From Deltaproteobacteria bacterium (lineage in GTDB: Bacteria; Desulfobacterota; Desulfobaccia; Desulfobaccales; 0-14-0-80-60-11): DNA of 64,000 nucleotides. The stretch lies in the NCBI GenBank assembly GCA_030018495.1, contig JASEFS010000014.1, positions 1 to 64,000 on the forward strand, in the 5' to 3' direction. Below the pieces are notes generated by a model. That model made no database searches and was not told the origin of the DNA. It saw only the letters and a program-made list of their open reading frames with translations. This document shows positions 61,547 through 64,000 of the stretch, piece by piece. The first letter of the stretch is position 1; every line of letters begins with the position of its first letter. The position numbers and the translations under genes are program-made.

Positions 61547-61647
61547 GGGATTTCCTTTTCGCCGAAATTTATTTTACATAAAATAAAAACATTATACCGG
61601 AAAGCAAGGCTGCGAGGTCTGAGCCGACCCAGGGCGCAGCCGGAAAA

Positions 61648-62430
61648 ATGCTCATGAAGAGAAAACGGCAGGCAGATGACAGAGCAGGGCAGGTGGACCT
61701 GAGCCGGGTGGCCGTGGTCCTCTATCGGCCCCAGTTGCCGGAAAATATCGGGGCGGTGGCCCGGGCCGCCTGCAACATGGGGCTGGAGCGCCTTATCGTG
61801 GTTCAGCCCGAAAGCCTGCACCCGGAGCGTATGCGCATGATGGCGACCCCGGCGGCCTCCCATGTCCTGGAAAAAATCGAAGCCTATGACGACCTCGCCT
61901 CAGCCCTGGCCGCGTTTTCTTATGTCGTGGGCACCACCGCCCGCCGGGGCGGGCTGCGCCGGGAGCTTTATGATCCCCGGGAAATGGCCCTGCGCCTGGT
62001 GGAGACCGCCAAAAATAATGATGTGGCGCTGCTCTTCGGCCCGGAAAATTGGGGGCTGACCAACAAGGAACTGCCTTTCTGCCACGCCCTGGTGACCATC
62101 CCCACCGCGGGCTGCGCCAGCCTGAACCTGGCCCAGGCGGTCCTGATACTGGCCTACGAACTCTGGCTGGTCCGCCATTCCAAGCCCAGATTTGAACCGC
62201 GGCTCGCGAATGTCCGGGAACTGGAGTCCATGTATGACATGCTCAAAGAGACCCTGGTGAAGATCGATTTTATCAGCCACCAGAATCCGGACTACTGGAT
62301 GATGAACGTGCGCCGGTTGTTCAACCGCCACGGCCTCCGGGCCCGCGAAACCCAGGTGGTCAAGGGCATCTGTCGCCAAATCGACTGGTATGTCAAGCGG
62401 CGGCTGTCATCAGAAGAAGGGAACAAGTGA
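61648..62430 (+). CDS. TrmJ-like SPOUT RNA 2'-O-methyltransferase
   Basis: A 260-aa SpoU/TrmJ-type enzyme using SAM. Motif 1 is YRPQLPENIGAVARAACNMG, motif 2 ALLFGPENWGLTNKELPFC, motif 3 IPTAGCASLNLAQAVLILAYEL. The C-terminal helical extension (about 175-260) is that of TrmJ, which methylates nucleotide 32 of tRNA. It stands alone on the plus strand. Confidence 0.9.
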   Translation: MLMKRKRQADDRAGQVDLSRVAVVLYRPQLPENIGAVARAACNMGLERLIVVQPESLHPERMRMMATPAASHVLEKIEAYDDLASALAAFSYVVGTTARRGGLRRELYDPREMALRLVETAKNNDVALLFGPENWGLTNKELPFCHALVTIPTAGCASLNLAQAVLILAYELWLVRHSKPRFEPRLANVRELESMYDMLKETLVKIDFISHQNPDYWMMNVRRLFNRHGLRARETQVVKGICRQIDWYVKRRLSSEEGNK

Positions 62431-62667
62431 AGTTGGCATGGATTTGGCATTACAAAATCAAGGTGGAGTGGCATAGCCGGAGGGGCGGCGGTTTAGGAGT
62501 TGGCTTCCCTGGCAAAATGTGCTATGAGTGACATGGGGAAAACGCCGTGTGCAACCAGCGTCGGCGCAACGTCCTTGGCCCTACGGCTGGTCGACTGTAC
62601 CAGATGTCAATGCTCATTCTTTTCGCGCTAACTGAAAAAAAACTATTAAGCGGAGCAGGGTTGCATC

Positions 62668-64000
62668 ATGAATTTAGCTGAACGCCTCCTCAAAGAAAAG
62701 ATTTTGACCCGGGAACAATTGGGCTTGGCGCTTAATCGCCAGAAGAAGCAGCGGGGTTATCTGGCCAAGCATCTTCTGGAGCTGAACCTGGTGGACCCGG
62801 AGGTGCTGGCCAGGCTTTCGCCGCCCTTCCCGCCGGTAGCCCACACCTTTGCCGACTTGGGCATTCCGGAGACGCTTCTGGCGCAATTATTTCTGAAACA
62901 CGCGTTCTTCAAGGAATACGTCACCTCCAAGGAGATGGCGGAATCCCTGCGGATTCCCGAACATCTGGTAGAGACTTTAATAGAATACCTCAAGGGACAG
63001 AAGTACCTGGACATCAAGCCCCGGGACATTTTGCGCCCGGAGGCCGGCCACCTGGCGGTGGAACTGCGCTACACCCTGAGTGACGGCGGCAAGAAGCGGG
63101 CGGAGCAGTTCCTGGAATTCAACAGCTATGTGGGACCGGCCCCGGTGACGCTGGAGGATTACTGGGACTGGGTGGAGATGCAATCCATTCAGCAGGTCCA
63201 GGTAGACGAAGAAAAACTTCGGGAGGTTTTCTCGGATTACGTAGTGCAGGATGAGATTCTTTACAAGCTGGGCCCGGCCATCATGAGCGGCCGCTCCATC
63301 TTCCTGTTCGGCCCCACCGGCAGCGGCAAGACCGTGCTGGCCAAGGCCATCGGCGACGCCTTCGAAGACGCGGTGTTTATTCCCTACGCCATTTACGTAT
63401 ATGGCCAAATCATTCGCCTTTATGACGAGGTCAACCATCAGCCGGTCACCGCGACCCACGATGTCACCCGCCAGGACCGCCGCTGGGTGCTGTGCCGGCG
63501 GCCGGTGGTGATAGCCGGCGGCGAAATGACGGAAGACTCCCTGGAGCTCAAGTATAATCCGACTCTAAAATACTACGATGCGCCGCACCAGATGCGGGCC
63601 AACAACGGCATCTTTATTATCGACGATTTCGGACGGCAGAAGGTTTCGCCCCGGCATCTGCTCAACCGCTGGATGTATCCTCTGGAGACCCGCCAGGATT
63701 TCTGCTACCTTAACACCGGGCAGCAGTTTGCCGTGCCTTTCGACCAGCTCATTATTTTCGCCACCAACCTGGACCCTTACGGCCTGGCCGACGCGGCCTT
63801 CCTGCGCCGCATCCGCCACAAGGTCTTCATCGGCCACGTGAACGTGGAACAATACATGGAAATCTTCCGCCGGGTGTGCGATCAGCAGAATATCCGCTTC
63901 AATCCCGAAGTCATCCGGGAAATGATGATCAAACACTACTTTCAGGCCTCCCGGCCCATGTCCGCCTGCCACCCCCGGGACCTCATCGAAAATCTCATCG
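62668..64000 (+). CDS. AAA-type ATPase with MshEN/GspE-like N terminus (cut by window end)
   Basis: Not in the ORF track because it has no stop inside the window. The first 50 residues (MNLAERLLKEKILTREQLGL, then HLLELNLVDPEVLARL) look like the N-terminal helical domain of type II secretion and pilus ATPases. After a linker comes an AAA domain with Walker A FGPTGSGKTVLAKAIGDAF, Walker B GIFIIDDFGRQ, sensor 1 FATNLDPYGL and arginine-finger region LRRIRHKVF. About 444 codons are present. Similar proteins occur in Desulfobacterota with unknown function. I cannot tell what follows. Confidence 0.85.
   Translation, partial: MNLAERLLKEKILTREQLGLALNRQKKQRGYLAKHLLELNLVDPEVLARLSPPFPPVAHTFADLGIPETLLAQLFLKHAFFKEYVTSKEMAESLRIPEHLVETLIEYLKGQKYLDIKPRDILRPEAGHLAVELRYTLSDGGKKRAEQFLEFNSYVGPAPVTLEDYWDWVEMQSIQQVQVDEEKLREVFSDYVVQDEILYKLGPAIMSGRSIFLFGPTGSGKTVLAKAIGDAFEDAVFIPYAIYVYGQIIRLYDEVNHQPVTATHDVTRQDRRWVLCRRPVVIAGGEMTEDSLELKYNPTLKYYDAPHQMRANNGIFIIDDFGRQKVSPRHLLNRWMYPLETRQDFCYLNTGQQFAVPFDQLIIFATNLDPYGLADAAFLRRIRHKVFIGHVNVEQYMEIFRRVCDQQNIRFNPEVIREMMIKHYFQASRPMSACHPRDLIENLI

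Noticed and set aside
62431-62667. Gap before the final ATPase gene considered as a riboswitch or small RNA
   Set aside because: Short stems are present, but none matches a known class that I can recognise by eye.

Overview
The window looks like a chromosomal stretch of a GC-rich, anaerobic Desulfobacterota-type bacterium, probably near Desulfobacca or Syntrophobacterales. This is inferred from gene content: MetV- and MvhD-like proteins beside a split glutamate synthase, an AmmeMemoRadiSam radical SAM enzyme, a CXXC microprotein with a NapH-like ferredoxin, DsrE, an NfeD/slipin pair and a proton-pumping complex I. No rRNA, tRNA, CRISPR array, prophage or intact insertion sequence was seen. 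About fifty protein genes are supported. One of them, a 43-residue gene, is absent from the supplied ORF track, and several others have corrected starts.

Layout. 0.1-7.3 kb (minus strand): a split archaeal-type glutamate synthase set (class II amidotransferase plus GXGXG subunit, FMN subunit, a divergent second FMN-like subunit) preceded by MetV-like and MvhD-like genes. No GltD reductase is present. 7.5-12.7 kb (minus): the nitrogen module glnA-amtB-PII, with a sigma-54 promoter before glnA and a GAF-AAA-Fis activator gene upstream. 13-31 kb: mainly housekeeping and regulatory genes on the minus strand (eno, an exported DUF6600-like protein, a Clp1-type kinase, an acetyltransferase, an MBL protein, rho, coaE, an AT-rich HNH protein, rluD, a PIN-TRAM protein, carD, ychF, a radical SAM enzyme, HU/IHF, a CXXC-peptide/NapH pair). 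31-39 kb (plus strand): ArsR, DsrE, cysteine hydrolase, LysE, MBL hydrolase, coaBC, family-4 uracil-DNA glycosylase, NfeD, slipin and a small Rho_N-like protein.

39.4-54.9 kb (minus): a complete complex I operon, nuoEF(fused)-A-B-C-D-G-H-I-J-K-L-M-N, with a sigma-70-like promoter before nuoEF and a strong intrinsic terminator after nuoN. 55-64 kb: YdcF, a divergent KptA/Tpt1-like protein, a small HExxH protein overlapping an FmdB zinc-ribbon gene, an amidohydrolase, a nucleotidyltransferase-like/CDP-alcohol phosphatidyltransferase fusion, an Mth938-like protein, an Slp lipoprotein, a TrmJ-like methyltransferase, and an AAA ATPase cut by the window end.

The intergenic DNA is unusual. Many spacers carry short degenerate tandem repeats with a 7-base period, in several unrelated families (GTTTTCA, GGTTCAA, GCTTTAA, AGTCAGT/GGCCAGT, CTGGCAC, GCTGAAA). 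They often run right up to a stop or start codon and lie inside operons such as nuo and the glutamate synthase set. A second class is short palindromes, often bordered by GTAGGG or CCCTACA. The most interesting biological candidate is the glutamate synthase/MetV/MvhD cluster, which suggests glutamate synthesis wired to a ferredoxin or Hdr/Mvh-like electron route instead of NADPH.
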